Source: Mytilus trossulus
Lineage: Eukaryota > Mollusca > Bivalvia > Mytilida > Mytilidae
DNA length: 64,000 nt
NCBI RefSeq assembly: GCF_036588685.1
Contig: NC_086384.1
Location: 56,710,945-56,774,944, forward strand
Direction of reading: 5' to 3'
How positions within the stretch are numbered: the first letter of the stretch is position 1; the number at the start of each line of letters is the position of its first letter. The translations under genes and the position numbers were made by a program. Shown one piece after another: positions 23,701-38,700 of the stretch. The notes under the pieces were generated by a model, which did no database searches, was not told where the DNA came from, and saw only the letters and a list, made by a program, of their open reading frames with translations.

Positions 23701-26700
23701 AAGTTGGTAATTTCTGTGTTACCTGGTTTCTTGTGGAGAGTTCTTCTTTGACGCTCATGCCACATGAGGTGGAGGGTGGGGATACTGCTAGCATGTTTAA
23801 TCCGCCGCATTCTGTTTGTATGTACCTGTCCCAAATCAGGAGACTCTAATTCATGAATTGCGTTTGTTTATGTGTTACATATTTGTTTTTGTTCATTTTT
23901 TGTACATAATTTGTCCGTTTCTTTTCTCGGTGTTTTTTTATAACTGACTATGCGGTACGGACTTTGTCGAAGGCCGTAGGGTGACTTATAGCTGTTAATT
24001 TCTGTGTCATTTAGTCTTTTGTGGAGTGTTCTTATTGGCACTCATGACACATCTTCTTTTTATTTTGTGTATAAGTTTTGTAGTATTTGGTTGAGGAACA
24101 TTGGAACCCTTTTTTCTTACGTTCGGGACGAACGGACTAGAGTAACTCCGCAGTTTATGCCCCTTTTCTATGATACCAACACAGAAGTTCTGACTAGTGT
24201 GCTGGTGCTACGCATTCCACCAGCACTGTCATTAACGCACAAACACACAATTTTATTATAAAAATATTCAATCTTCATTTTGATTTGATTCTTTTTGGCC
24301 TATAATGATTATATGCATGCCTTAATTTCACAAGTAGTATCAAATTTGACAAATTTATTGTACATATACATTTTTATTATATTTTATAACTAATTTTTCA
24401 ATTAAACTTAAATTGATCATCACTCTTTTTATATGTCTTTTAAGATTCCGTTTTGAACAAAACGATTTGTTACATATCAATCCAATTAAAATATTGATCT
24501 CTGATTACGTTATACTGCATATGAGTATAACGTAATCAGAGATCAATATTTTAATTAGATTGGTTACATATATACTTCACACGTATTTCTATCAAATCTG
24601 ACATTATTACAAAGCAGCTATTAAATAAAATGCATTCGAACTTTAAATGTGCATTTAAATATATATGCAAGTCGTCAACTGGTGAAGTGGCTAGATGCAT
24701 ATATCGTTTGCCAATTGAACGACAGGTCTCCAAATTTTGCTGTTTTAAAACATCTAGAAATATTAACGGAAATAAATAAAACAGAACGACTGAATTAAAT
24801 AAAATAATGTTCGATAAAATGTATCATATCGATCTTTTTTTGAAATCTAAGCGATGCTTTATTTTTATCTAGTTTCCTAATCATTAGAATGAGAAAATAA
24901 ATACCTTACAGCTTCTTTAACCGTCGATCCTGAAATGTTTAATGTTATAAAACAATTTTAGCGTCTCTGACCTACTTTACCTTTTTATTCGGATACGTGT
25001 GGTTATCTTCTTCAAGTTCAACGGGAACATTAGAATAATCTAGAAAAGAACCCAGATGGAACCAGGAATTCGGGTTGCTACAACCAAACAACCCGGATGT
25101 TGAACCAGTTACCATGGTTTCGAACCAAAGAACCAAGGTTCAGAACCAAACAACCCAGATGGAACCAGGGTTTAGAACCAGAGTGCCCGGATAGAACCTT
25201 ATTGCATTCGAAATTCTCATGACTTTTTATACCTTCAACGTATTTTCCAAATCATTTATTTATTTAGTATATTTATATATAAATAACAACCGTCACGTGA
25301 ACTATATGATATGTGTCACTTCTGAATATGTTCATCCGTAACACCCGAGTTAACATGGTTATCTTCTGGTGTTTCTTTTATTTCTGTTTGTGTTATTCGA
25401 TAGAGAACGCTATGAAAATAAAAAAAAATATTTCTGAATATGTTCATTCGTTATATCCAAGTAAACATGGTTAACTTCTGGTGTTTCTTTTATTGTTATT
25501 TGTGTTGCTCAGTATATATATAATCAGATAGAGAACGCTATGACAAATTAAAAAAGAAATCCATTCATTACATCCTAGTAAACATGGATTATTGGTTAAC
25601 TTCTTGTGTGTTTTGAACGTTATGACAAATAAAACAAAATCCACAAAACATGATACAAATATTGAAGAAGAATCTTCTTCCTTTTTTATTTTCATATAAA
25701 AGTCCTAAACATTTTACAAAAAAAAATACAACTGATTGATAAACAGATTACATATAATTTTCTTATTTTTGTTTTATTATACCCAGTTCAATAATAATTT
25801 CTATGTAATTTTTGTACAGATAATTGAAGAAATGGTTACAGTTTTAGCTGTGTTACCTACAGAAAACGAAGCTGAAATGGAAAATGTCTTAGAAGCTTCG
25901 AACCAAATTTCTAAGGAAGCAGATGCTTTAACGGATAACGTTCAGGTAGTAAAACAAAATTTAGTATGAATTACTTGACTAGATTTCTCTCTTTTTTAGA
26001 TCATAAAAAAAATTAAGTTGGCCCCTAAACAAATATGATGTATTTATACTAGTCCGTTGTCAGAATAGGGGGAAAAAAGAAAATAAACAAAATAACAATA
26101 ATACATAAATAACAACAGACCAACTGCAGTGACATGCCAGGTCCAGCCCTCAATTAAACTGCTTGGAATATTATGTCTTCACAAAATGAATATTAGACGC
26201 AATCTGTCTTGTTAAGGATTAAATATTATTATACCATCATAAAATATATGAGAAGAACATTACCCGTGTCATGCCCTTAACTAGATTTAGAATAAATATG
26301 TTTAATTTCAATGCAAAGACTCTATAAGTGAAAGAAAATTATAGCCAAAATATGCAATCTTTAATGACATGACAACCGTATCGTAACTTTGTTCTTTCCT
26401 ATCAGCGTTTAATTTCATTCAAATTAAGAACAACATAACGGAACTTCAAAAGTAACTATAAGGCAAACAACAGGATTAACGTTACGTTAAATTTTATCGA
26501 TATTTTAACAAAATTTAACGGATCGTTAATGCTAGCGACAAGTTGAACAACCGGCCCAGGGCGTTATGCATACAATAATGGATATTATCAGGATGTTGTC
26601 GATGACGTTGCTTGAGAATGAGAAGAAATAAATAGTGTTTCTCCTCTCCTGTTTTTTTTTTTAACTATTTGAAATAAAAAGTCAATGGTCAATGTAATAA

Positions 26701-29700
26701 GAATTTGTTGTTATAATCCAATAATTGAAACATAGAAACTTTTTTCTTAAATTTATAATATAGAAAAAATAATCCAAGAATTGAAACATTGAAAAATATT
26801 CAACTCATAATTATAAAACACTAAAAATTAAGTCATGCGCAATTAATCAAATTATGAGCATGATTATGAGGATTAGATTTTAATTATTTTAGTTTTTTTA
26901 CAGGATGCGTTACTTAATGTTATGGACAAGATATCTGATCAGATATCACATACTGATGTCAATAAAAGTGAACCGGGGAAAGTAGAAAATATGGTCAAGT
27001 GAGTATAATATTAAAGCTAGCCGGGGAAAGTAGAAACTATGGTCAAGTGAGTATTACTTTAAAGCGAACCGGAGAATTATAAATTCAAAAATATTGTTAA
27101 AAAAAAATGCCATTATCATTGTAAAATTCGTAAATTAATTGGTAAATTAAGGGATTAGGTCTGGTAAAGCCAGATGTTAGATTTTCATTGTATTGTTTGG
27201 TGTCCATATGGCCAACTATGGAGTAGCACTTTGCCATCTGAGAACACCAAGAGAGGTATACAAACGTATTGCGTGTTTTTGCTTATACTGTTTACAGAAT
27301 CGGCTTTACTCAAAATTTATGATAAAACGATATTCTGGCGTAAAACTTAAAATGCATTGGGATATTGGTTGCTTGGGTTTAAAAATATTGGATGAAAATG
27401 AATGAACATGTCTACAAATTGGGCAAATCTTAGTTGATACACTTAATTTGGCATATTTTAGCTCTCAGTATTTTTCTTTATCGTTTAAATGAAGCCAACA
27501 TGTTTGCAATTGTAAACTATCCATTTCAATAAAGCAACATTACAGCAACACCTTCATGACGGTATATATCTTCTAATTGATACGATATTTCATGTCTTTT
27601 ATTTTATTTTAGCCCTGACGTTGTCACTTTGTTTCTGACTTATGAGTGAAAATGTCCCTTTGATATATGTCGCCCCTCTCTTTTATTTATACATAGTGGA
27701 ATCATATTTTAAACGTTACATTATTGTATCTACTTTAAATTTATAAATGTATTTACTATCAGTTGAGCAATAACACTTATCGGCTTTGCTTTGATTAAAA
27801 ACGTTTACACATCGGTTGGTTTAAAGAATAAGACGATGTCGTGAGACAAGAGGAAAAAAAAAAGAATTGTAGAACTGTATTCGGAGATTTGATGTAGACT
27901 AACACACAAAGTTTTTGATAGTTCATATTGAATTTAGACAATAGTCGTTTGCCGATGTTCGAATATCTTAAATTGTTAACATGCTACAGATCAAAGGTAA
28001 CAAACAACAACTAACAGGATCAAAAGAACTAAAAAAAGAATCGAATTCGGATGTGTCGACGGGATGAGCACCCCCTCCATGATATTCACCACCTTAATAC
28101 GAATACTTACTTCACTGTTTTGTCACAAACTGGATCTAAACGTAAAAAACAACAACTAAGACGATCGAACGAACTCCAAAAAGGATTGAATTGGGATATG
28201 TTGACGGGATGAGCACCTCCTACATGACATTCACCACCCTTATTTGAATACTTACTTAGCTGTTATGTCACAACCTGGACATAAACGTAAGGATGCAATG
28301 ATTTTAGTAGATGCTGTAAGTAAACTGTACCTGCGTCCTGATAAAGTGCTTTTGGATCTAACATTAGTGACAAGACAATCTATTGAAACAGAGTTGTAAT
28401 CACATTGACAAACAACAATACCATTTTACTGAACTTCAATTATCACGTTTCTAGTTTTATGCTCTAAAATATACCAAATGACATGTACATAGAAATTGAA
28501 AACTGCTCGTTCTTCGAAAATAAGCAAAACCAATACCTATGTATATCATGTATATTTTAGTAAATTACTATAACTCGTTAAGTGCAATTGCTGAGGTACT
28601 GTCAGATACGAAGTCTATCAATCGTATGTTTTTTCATTAAAATTCGGGTTTTGGTCTTTTTGCCTTTTTTGATAATAGAACACTTTTTTCTATTTTAGGT
28701 CACTTTTTGATTCGAGTTCAAATCTTTTGGATTTAAATCATGTTCCTGAACGTAATGTAAAAGAAAAGATTATAGTGGAAGATAAATCGGAAACTGAAGA
28801 TGTCATACATGTAGAAGAAACAGAACCCGAACAAGAAGTTCCATTTGAAAGTCCAGAAGAACAACAAGAAACACAAGTACACGAAACAGAGGCAGAAATC
28901 AAGGCGAGAGAAAAAAAGGTATAACGATCACTTATAATGTATTTATTAAAACTCGTTGCATTAACATTAATCAGATCATGCAGAAATATGGAAACTATAA
29001 ATTTTTGCCAAAATATCGAAACTGATGTTTTTTTAAAATGTTTTGTACATTTCTTATCAAGTTGAAACCGTGTTGATATTTATTAAAGGTACCAGGCTTT
29101 TAATTTGATAGTCCAGACGGGCATTACGTATACACAAAACTCATCAGTGACGCTCAGATAAAAAAAATGAAGATTTTTAGGAATTTTGAACGAATTTGAA
29201 AACGGTTCGTATAAGAAGATTTACGGATCGGAAATACACAAAAAAGTCAAACAACTACATGTAAGTTTCTATTTTTCTTATTACATATTTGTTTTGACTA
29301 CACTCAAAGTTTTAATGAATAGAACAAGAATGATTTGAATTTATTTGAAACACATATGAAAGACAACTGTTTAAAAAAAATAAGCAACAAGAGACATGGT
29401 GATGGACTTTTTAATTATTTTCCACCACTTTACACTTTTTCATTTCATTTCAAAATCCCACTTTTTTATTTCATTTCAAAATCCCGCGTTATTCAAGTTA
29501 TAATAGGAAAATTCAGAAGAAGCTAACAATATTTGACGTCAAAATTTAATTTCGACCAATCATTTGCCGCGAATAGGGTTGTCACTAGTGAGAGGAATAT
29601 TATTTACAAACCTTTCATGAATGTGAAAATAGAACATACATTTGAGAAAAATACTTTGCTTTTGATTTGAGAATGATTTTTGTCTCAAAATGGTAAAACG

Positions 29701-32700
29701 CAGGTTTTCTGCAGGTTATAATTCCAACTATGCATACTCTTATGATTTTTTTATACTGCAATGCTCACCCTTACGAGGCACCTTAAATTATCCTAGTTTC
29801 TTAGTAGGGATCGTATTTCTCAGTCTACAGTTTTGTGTTGGTTTTTTTGTGAACTTACGTCCTTCAATGACCAGAGTATGTGACATAGTCAACAAGGTGT
29901 GGTGTTTTCAAGTTTGTTCAATTATATACCTTACTCAATGCACGCGTATTAATTCAAATATATAATTTCTTTTATATTAGATCGAAAGAACAAAGAAGCT
30001 CCTTCACACAGTTGATATCATTGCTGATTCAGCACTTAAAACTCTGTCTGACGATGAACCTAAGACTATGGAATTCTCAACAAAGACTATGAATTTAGTA
30101 GTTGGGGTTTCAAAATTAAATAATTCAACGAACACTTCAACAGATATAAGCACTTCCAGGAAAATTGGTAATAAAACCGTCACTAGCTCCTTCAAACTAC
30201 CACCAGAAATAAAAGAACAACTTAAAGAAGCTAGTAAAAATGGATTTAAATTTCAGGTAATATTTGTGTAACTTTGTACGGGCATGTTGTAAACATACTT
30301 ATTTTTAAATACAAAAAGCGTACCAAGTATCACCAGAATCATCCTACTTGGAATTATTAATCTATCATAAAATACAACGTCTTTTCACTGTTCTTGAAAT
30401 TAAAAAAAATGCACTCATAAGGGTAGATAATTGTACTGTCTGAACGTGGTAGGATGATGTGCGTTTTTTTTTTATTCGAACATAAGGTCCATGAATCTAT
30501 TTTTTATTGAATATCGTGGAAGTTTTTATGAAAAGCAATTATCTCATTAAAAATTGGAATGCTAAACACAATCTTGTTTATGTAAATTAGGGCTCTTCGT
30601 GAAAATACCATGCTCCCTTCAAGGAAGACACTTCTCATCTTTTTTATTTGGGTTTTTATATTTGAATATTTATGAATGATGAATGGTGTTCCCTCGAAAA
30701 AGATGTACGTGCTGGTTTCACATGTCTATTACACAGTGTTACAAGACAGTAATATGTAAATATTACTTATTTTGGGACACTTTTTTATGTATACTGGCTG
30801 AGGTTATTAAGTAAATTTCAATGGTATATATGGCAGGGTTTTTCAATTTTTTGAAATGGCAATGCGGTGGCGATGACACTTTTTCTATTACAGATGTTTT
30901 CCTCAGACAAGAATCTTAGATCTTGGGACAAGTCGTCTACATGCATTTAACTCGTCTGATTTTTTTACAGATGCTTTTCTGAAAATCGAATCTGCGAACA
31001 ATGGACAAGTCGTTACTAATTGTCATTTTTCTTTTACGGATGCTTTTCTCAGCCAAGAATCTAAGATTTTGGGACAAGTCATCTGCATAGAATAATACTA
31101 CTGTTTCAACTACAGAGGCTTTTCTCGGACAAGAATGCAAGATCTTGGGACAGGTCGTCTGCATACCTTAGTTGTAATTTTTTTTCTATTACAGATGCTT
31201 TCTCAGACAATAATCAAAGATCTACGGATAAATCGTCTGCATACATTATTTCTCCCTTTTCTATTACAGATGCTTTTCTCAGACAAGAATCTAAGATCTT
31301 GGGACAAGTCGTCTGCATTCATTAATTCTCCCTTCTTCTATTACAGATGCTTTTCTCAGACAAGAGTCCAAGATCTTTGGAAAAGTCGTCTGAATGCATT
31401 AGATTACCTTAGCTGGATTTGGCAAAACTTTTAGGAATTTTGGTCCTCAATTGTCTTCAACTTCGTACTTTAGTTGGCCTTTGTTTAATTTTTTAACTGT
31501 TTTGGATTAGAGCGTCACTGATGAGTCTTTTGTAGATGAACAGCATGTCTGGCGTATATACAAAATGTAGTCCTGGTATCTATGATGAGTTTATTTAGTT
31601 GTCATTTTTCTATTACAGATGCTTTTTTCAGACAAGAATCTGAAATCTTGGGACGAATCGTCTGCATACATTAATTTTCCTTTTTCTATAACAGATGCTT
31701 TTCTCAGACACGAATCCAAGATCTTGGGACAAGTCATCTGCATACATTAATTCTTCTGTTTCTATTACAGATGCTTTTCTCAGACAAGAATCTAAGATCT
31801 ATGGACAAATCGTCTGCATACATTAATTTTTATTCTTCTATTACAGATGCTTTTCTCAGACAAGAATCCAAGATCTTGGGACAAGTCATCTGCATACATT
31901 AATTCTCCAATGATATCGCTAATTCTTAAGGATTTAAACCAAAAAATACTTGGTGTAACTAAATTACCAAAGCCTATCATCATTGACATACCTATTGGAA
32001 GTAAGAATCTATAAACATCAGTAAAAAGTAACGCATGATTATGATGGGTAACGAACCAATACTCTTGTTAATAGTCTTATACTTAGTTATACAATATGTA
32101 GCTGTTTGAGTTAAACCCCCATACCGGTGTCATTTAAAACATTTATTTGTTATGAATGGGGATGTAAACAATAGTTTTTTTTGCAAATACGAATTCACCA
32201 AAATAATACTGGAAACATTTTTTTGGCGAAGAATCTGTTTTGCGTTTTACCCTTCTATCTTGTTCATTTTACTGCGATTTTCTAGTTTACTTGATATATA
32301 TACAAGTTTTATATATTTGCGAAAATTAGTTTTGGCGTTATTTGTCTGCTCGGGAAAATAAGTTGGAAGCTAACCTTGGTTACATATTATTTTGTCCATC
32401 TTGAAACACTTTGTGATTGCTCAGAAAACTCAGAAAGCCTGGGGTATTGGAATTACTGTAGAACCCTTGTTTAAGTTTCTTTTGTATGATTAAAAAAGTA
32501 TAAAAAATCATAATAGAGGGGAAGGGCACATTTGCTTTGTTGTTCAGATAAGAAGTATTAGTCTTGTAGTATTAAATTTCGAAGAACCAGTAAGCTGTTG
32601 CCATGCTCATATGCAATTTAAGGTATGATTTTTTCAGCTCAAGTCAGGATAATTTATAGGTTAGACATGAAATTACTTCCTCTAAAATTGAACTAAAGGT

Positions 32701-35700
32701 GGTATGGGTGTCTTCCTCCATCTTGGATTGTAAAAAACAGAGAACCAAAGGTCCAAATTGTCTATAAAGTCAGCAAAATTTGATGCAGGAATGCAGATAC
32801 ATGATGTGAATTTTTATTTAAAAGAACCAATTTATAAGAATATAACTTATAAATATTAATATTTATGCAAATGTTGATTAATTTTGGTTGTTTTATATTT
32901 TTTTTTAAATTGGCATTTTAAGGGGAGGTAACTCTAAAGCATTGCATTTTCTTAAGGACTCTACCTGGAATTTTCCTGTTTTGTATTTTAGCCGGGAAAA
33001 ACGTACGGTGACCCTATCTTTTCTTTTGATATTCCCAAAGCATTGTCTGAAAGCTATCTTTTCCTAACAATTTTATCATTTTGTTTAGTTTCTAATCCCA
33101 AAATGGTGTTTTTTCATGTATAATCCATACAAAATGTGTCATTTTGTAACGTCCTGTAGCTTTAGAAAATGCGCGGTGACCTATCATTTTTATTATATTT
33201 TTCAACATATATCAAAAGATACTACGTTTTGGCAAAGTATGAACACATTCTATCATTTTTATTTTAGGCTCCCATACCACCTTAAGCAAATATCCGTCGC
33301 TAGGTAATCTCAATTTGCGACAGTAATATCTACGTTTTAAGATGGCCATGCTTAAAGAACAAAACAGTTATCTACTAATTGGAGAAGTTATATAATAAAA
33401 CAAATGTTGACCTCAGTTTATACAATGATATATGAACTCAAGAGATATGACTTTCATGCTCGGTCGATGAATATCATATATAATTGTATCAACGTCATCA
33501 GTTATTGTATATTATCACAATGTGAACGTCAAATATGGTCAACAAAGCTTGACGTATGATAACTTATAATTATCATTCCAATAAATCAATATCAAGAAAT
33601 ATTTATGGCCCCAGACACTTTCACTTGAATAGAATGTTTTTAAAGCAGCGTGTACCTTCATATGGAGGTACATATGTTGTAGTGTCAGTATCACTGCAAC
33701 AATGCATTTGGTTTTGTCTGCTTTACTGTTTTATTATGGTTTTGGACCTGTCATAATAAAATATCAACTTTTTGTAAAATGAAGAACAACAACCTTCACA
33801 TTGTATTTACAACTATTTTTATTTGCAATGTTTCATTAAATATGAATGAAAAAAAATATTTCAATAAATATGTATTGTTATATTTTTATACTTTTTTTTA
33901 CAGGAAACGAAAAATACAGCGAATTTATTTTGAATTCCCAAGAAGATAACTTCATACGTCTTAAAGTGAAACAGCCAGCGAACATGTTTTACATGTTGAA
34001 GCTTATGACAGATGGTCCACAGTATAATATGTCAGTGAAGATTGCAATAGAATTTCATAAACAGGTGTCTTTGTCAGATACAGAAAATGGGACGCTCATA
34101 AGTAATTCAAACATAGCATTTTTAAAAGAACCTGAAACGAAATCGCTCTACTGGAGTTTAGGAATTATCATCAACGACCGAAGCGATGGGAATATTAGTC
34201 AGAATATATCTGTTAGAATTTCCTCAACTGCAATTAATTGTCGATATTGGAATAACACTATCGGAAAATGGTTACCAGAGGGATGTAAGGTATTAATATA
34301 TAAAAATATGGGATGTAATATAATAATCTATACAAAAGGAGAGATGTAAAATACAAATAAATATGAAACGAGTGGAATACCTTCCAGTTTCTGCTCAACG
34401 AAAAAGGGGTTACGTTAGGAATCGTCTTAGTCGTGTTATTAAAGAACTATAATAATGAAATAGTTATTTTGTGATCCAAATATGAAGAAGGTATAACAAA
34501 AATACTAAACAATGGAGAAGTCCACATTTACTGAAAAAATCAAACGTTATCAACAAAAAACCCGAGTGAAAATCAACTCTAAAAATCCTGACATGGTACA
34601 GGCATTCCTTAAGCAAATGGAGAGTTGCAGCTGGTTTTATAGCAAAACATCCAACGAGAAAGACAAACTTTGATGAGTAACCCACATAGACATTATCATT
34701 TCCTTATTTATATTGCTTCATTTATCTATTAACTTTATCTGACAGAGTTGACACTTTAGCTTATATTCTCTGTAGGTCTTCTTGATCGAGTCAGGCTATT
34801 GCAATTGATATATAATAGTGTATCCTTTTATGTTTTCATGACTACTGTTATAGCTTAGATTACGGTTCGCGCTTCTTAAAACGTTTAAACCCGCTACATT
34901 TGATTGCATCTATCCAGAGCCCGTAGTTCAGTGATATCGTTTGTTGGTGATATGGAAAGTGGTCCGATACCACAGTTATTCCGTAGTGCATTTCTTAAAG
35001 ACAATAAATGAAAATTAAAAAAAAATCCCACCTGCGCTTTCTATATAATATGTTTACAGTGTGTTGTACTACTTTTGGGACTATTTATTCCAAAATTATA
35101 GAAAACTTCATCAGCTTAAACTTGGAATACTGACATTTTAATGTTAAGGGGGTCTTGAAATCTTTTGCCAGCTTCCAAAATGCTAATTTCTTACCTTTTT
35201 AGCTAGACCAAATCAATCCTTGACCTTCGAATTCATGACCCAAAGTTGTTTACAGTGTCATTTCGTCCCCCTCTTGCTATTTGAGACATAAAACATGAAG
35301 AAATAGATAGTGAAGGGGTATACAAACAATTGGCGAGCAACACACTGTATACACTAGGGACTATATTCGTAAACAACGAAAATCAAAGCACATCAAAGGA
35401 ACAAGTGTTTCTCAATTCTCGTTTTTATATAGATTAGACCGTTGCTTTTTTCTGGTTAAATTGTTGTATACTAGTCATATGGGGGCTCTTGGCCACTGCT
35501 TTTTTGTGTGAGACAAGGCTCTGTGTTGAAGACCGTTTCTATAGCTTTTTATGTTTACTTTTTACACATTGTGACTTAAATGTAGAGTTGTTTCACTTGA
35601 ACTCATACCACATCTTCTTGTTAATACATTATAGGTTATAATAAATTAGACATTACTTTTGATCTAGCACAGGCCAAATTGTGTAAATACACATGACAGA

Positions 35701-38700
35701 CTTGCTACACAACTGTCTGAAGTATACTAACAGACACATAAAACACCCATTGCAAAGTTTTTAGTCGATAATACATTATTTTTTAGTTTGTATATTGTAA
35801 GTGTACCTTTTAAGCATGTATCATATTCATGAAATCGGTATTGCTGACAAATTTCGTGTATTTGATTTCGCTGTATTATCATGATATCATATTATGTATA
35901 ATGGACTTTCTTGAGATACAAAATTTGATAATGACTTAAACATGTTAAATAAATTCATACCTTTTGTCGTGTTTCATTCATTTGTATGTTTGTATAAATG
36001 ACCTATGACATTTAAATCATAAATTGTTGTGGTTAAAAAAGATTTTTATTTGTTAAAATTTGAATATACAAGTAAATGCCAACGAAATCTCATTACAATT
36101 GAGCAAATGTTGAATCAAAGAGTTTTAAAACATTGCGGGCAATATGTCGACCTAGAAAAGAGGAGTCAAAAATTCCAGAAGGACAGTCAAAGTCAAAGAT
36201 CTAAAATAAACTTACAACACCATGGTTAAAAAAGAAAAGATAAATAGACAAATAACAGTACACACGACTCAGCATAGACAACTAAAGACTAAGCAACACG
36301 AACCCCCTAAAACAAGGGGTGATCTCAAGTGCAACGGAAGAGTAGGCATATTCTGCTGCACATGTTGTATTCGTCGTGTTACTCATGTTATTATAAACCC
36401 GGTGATTAGTCTTATTCGTAAAAAATGCAGGGGCTCGGAGTAATGACATTGGGAATACATCCCACAACTTACTCGTTAATGCGTCCGTTAAATTAACGTA
36501 GGGATGATCTCAACTTCACCATTTTGAACTCGTGGTTTAATAGCTTACTTGTAAGCAGCAACTCTCTAATACGGAAATTATGATAGAAAATATAACCCAG
36601 GGAATATCGTATGAAGGCGCTGCTGAAATGTTGCAAAAAAGAAATGGAACAAGACTAAGGAAATGTCCAAGTTTTACATTTTTGCGACGATTCATATTTA
36701 CGTTATTTTTCGACTCGCGAAGCGAAACTTAGTTGTTTGACACATATTTGTTAATACTGCTCCTTGTTTTCCATTGAGTCAACAGGGGTTACATAATCCT
36801 TAACCAAAGATCAATCTCTGCATGTAATATCAGCAATATCAAATTGTTCAGCTATTAGTACTACAGGAAGCTAGATGGGAAAAGGAAAATAATGGCTAAT
36901 TCAAATTTATAGTATGATAAAAGCAGACAACACATGACCAAAAAAAAAATGGTTACAGAACTACAGTTGATGGTTTTGATGATGACACTAATGAAATCGG
37001 ACTTTCTTGAAGGAATTAACCACTCGTCATACTATTATATACTTATTCATAATTTATGAAAATTTACATTTGCAGGTTTCACCTGTTTCATCAAGTGAAA
37101 CATTAGAGTGTGAATGTGATCATCTTACCGATTTTGCTGGAGGAGTTTTCGTTTTACCTAATATTGTGGATCCATTTCAAGATGCTTTACTATTTCTGAC
37201 GTTCTTTGACAACCCAGTTGTAGTTACAGTAGTGATATTGGTCTGGTTGATATATTTTCTGGGCCTTTACAGGGCAAGGCAAGCTGATCGGAAGGACTCA
37301 AATTTTGTAAGTGAGAGGTTTAGCTTGCTAACCAGGTTCAATCCAGCATTTTCTACATAAGAAAATGCCTGAACCAAGTCAGAAATATGACTGTTGTTAT
37401 AAATTCGTTTGATATGTTTGAACTTTTAATTTCGCCATTTGATAAGGAACTTTCCGTTCTGAATTTACCTCGGAGTCCGTTAACTTAACATTAAAGAGGA
37501 ACAAAACATCTTGACCCATATTAGTTTGGCTCGTTTAATATTCATAAAAATTTGAATTAATATTTACTATACCCTTTGACAAATAAATAAAAATTTCAAA
37601 ACAGTTGAACCAACCCCTTTATAAAAAAAAATTGGTTATATAGTAGTTTGACAAACACTTATTGTGATCATTGAAACGCTTTATATTTCCTTAACAATAA
37701 AATTTGAGTAAAACGTTCAGCTGAATTTATAGAGTTATTTCCCTTTAGTGTCATGTACCACATTAAAGCATAATTACTGAAAATATTACTTCTGTGTCGC
37801 TATTACATGTATGTAGTTCAAACGCCAAAAACCATACGAATAAGACCAAAATATAAATGATCCATAAGTGATAGCTATCATCATCTTTGATCATAATTGA
37901 TTGAGGGAGTTAAAGCCTTTGTTTATTAATAGAAGCAGAACATATTTCCTAAACACATAAATTGTGTCGTAGGCAAAGCATAGACAACTTAGTACTTGCT
38001 ACCATCGTGGACTAAAAATCCAGATATTCATCGCTGGGTATCGGAAATAGCTTTCAAGTCAGAATTAATATCAATCGAACATCAAAAATGATGCAACAAA
38101 AATGTTCACGCAGTACACAGTTTATAAATAGAATACAGGAAACCAAATGTCTAAGATTGGTCACAAGACGTCTTTTTCTTAATGAGCAAAAAAAAAAGAT
38201 ATATATACGAGACAACAATTGAAGATGATTCAAAAGGGTAAACCGAATGACACGACGTGCAACTGTAAACGAAAAAAATGTATGCTGGATAGCAAACCAA
38301 GCTCGAAAAGAATCACAACAAGTTGTCAGTTTATCAAGGTTTAAAGTTAATGAAGCAAAACACTGTTACACATCATTATAAAAATAAAGGCAGAAGTAGT
38401 ATATATATCGCTGTTCGAAATTCATAAATCGATTGAGCAAAAACATATCCCGATTACAAATTAAAACTGAATGCACCGCATCCAATATGAGAGGAGAACA
38501 ACAACACAAAAGAAACGCAACATTAAAAAGTATACGGTAGTGTTCATAATATCTTAACTATATATCTAGTTTAATGATGAAAGGATATGTTTGGGACATT
38601 TTGACATGTTGGAAGTCTTGTTTATAAGACAGAGTCATTATCAAACAATGTCAAATTCTTTCACTCTGGAATCATGAAATGTTAAGTTCAATAACGATTT

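Larger units (their letters stand above)
19351..25819 (+). other. Intron 3: overview of remaining sequence
   Basis: Starts GTAAGA, ends TTTGTACAG. Besides the features listed separately, 20530-21060, 21600-22110, 22290-23190 and 24063-24480 hold no recognised element. Relics of family C lie at 23190-23460 and 23669-23767. 25040-25200 is rich in AACC/GGTT motifs ('ggaaccagg', 'aaccaaacaaccc'). 25310-25620 holds two to three diverged copies of a unit with 'tctgaatatgttcat' and 'gatagagaacgctatga'. Confidence 0.6.
34290..37075 (+). other. Intron 9
   Basis: Contains a family E fragment (about 34505-34690), a family C fragment (34878-34960), family B (35395-35625) and a reversed Penelope pseudo-LTR fragment (36176-36445). 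The remaining sequence is AT-rich with no recognised gene. Confidence 0.6.

Noticed and set aside
27193..27405. 70-codon frame in intron 5
   Set aside because: No domain recognised, no splice sites in phase with exons 5 and 6, which already join correctly.
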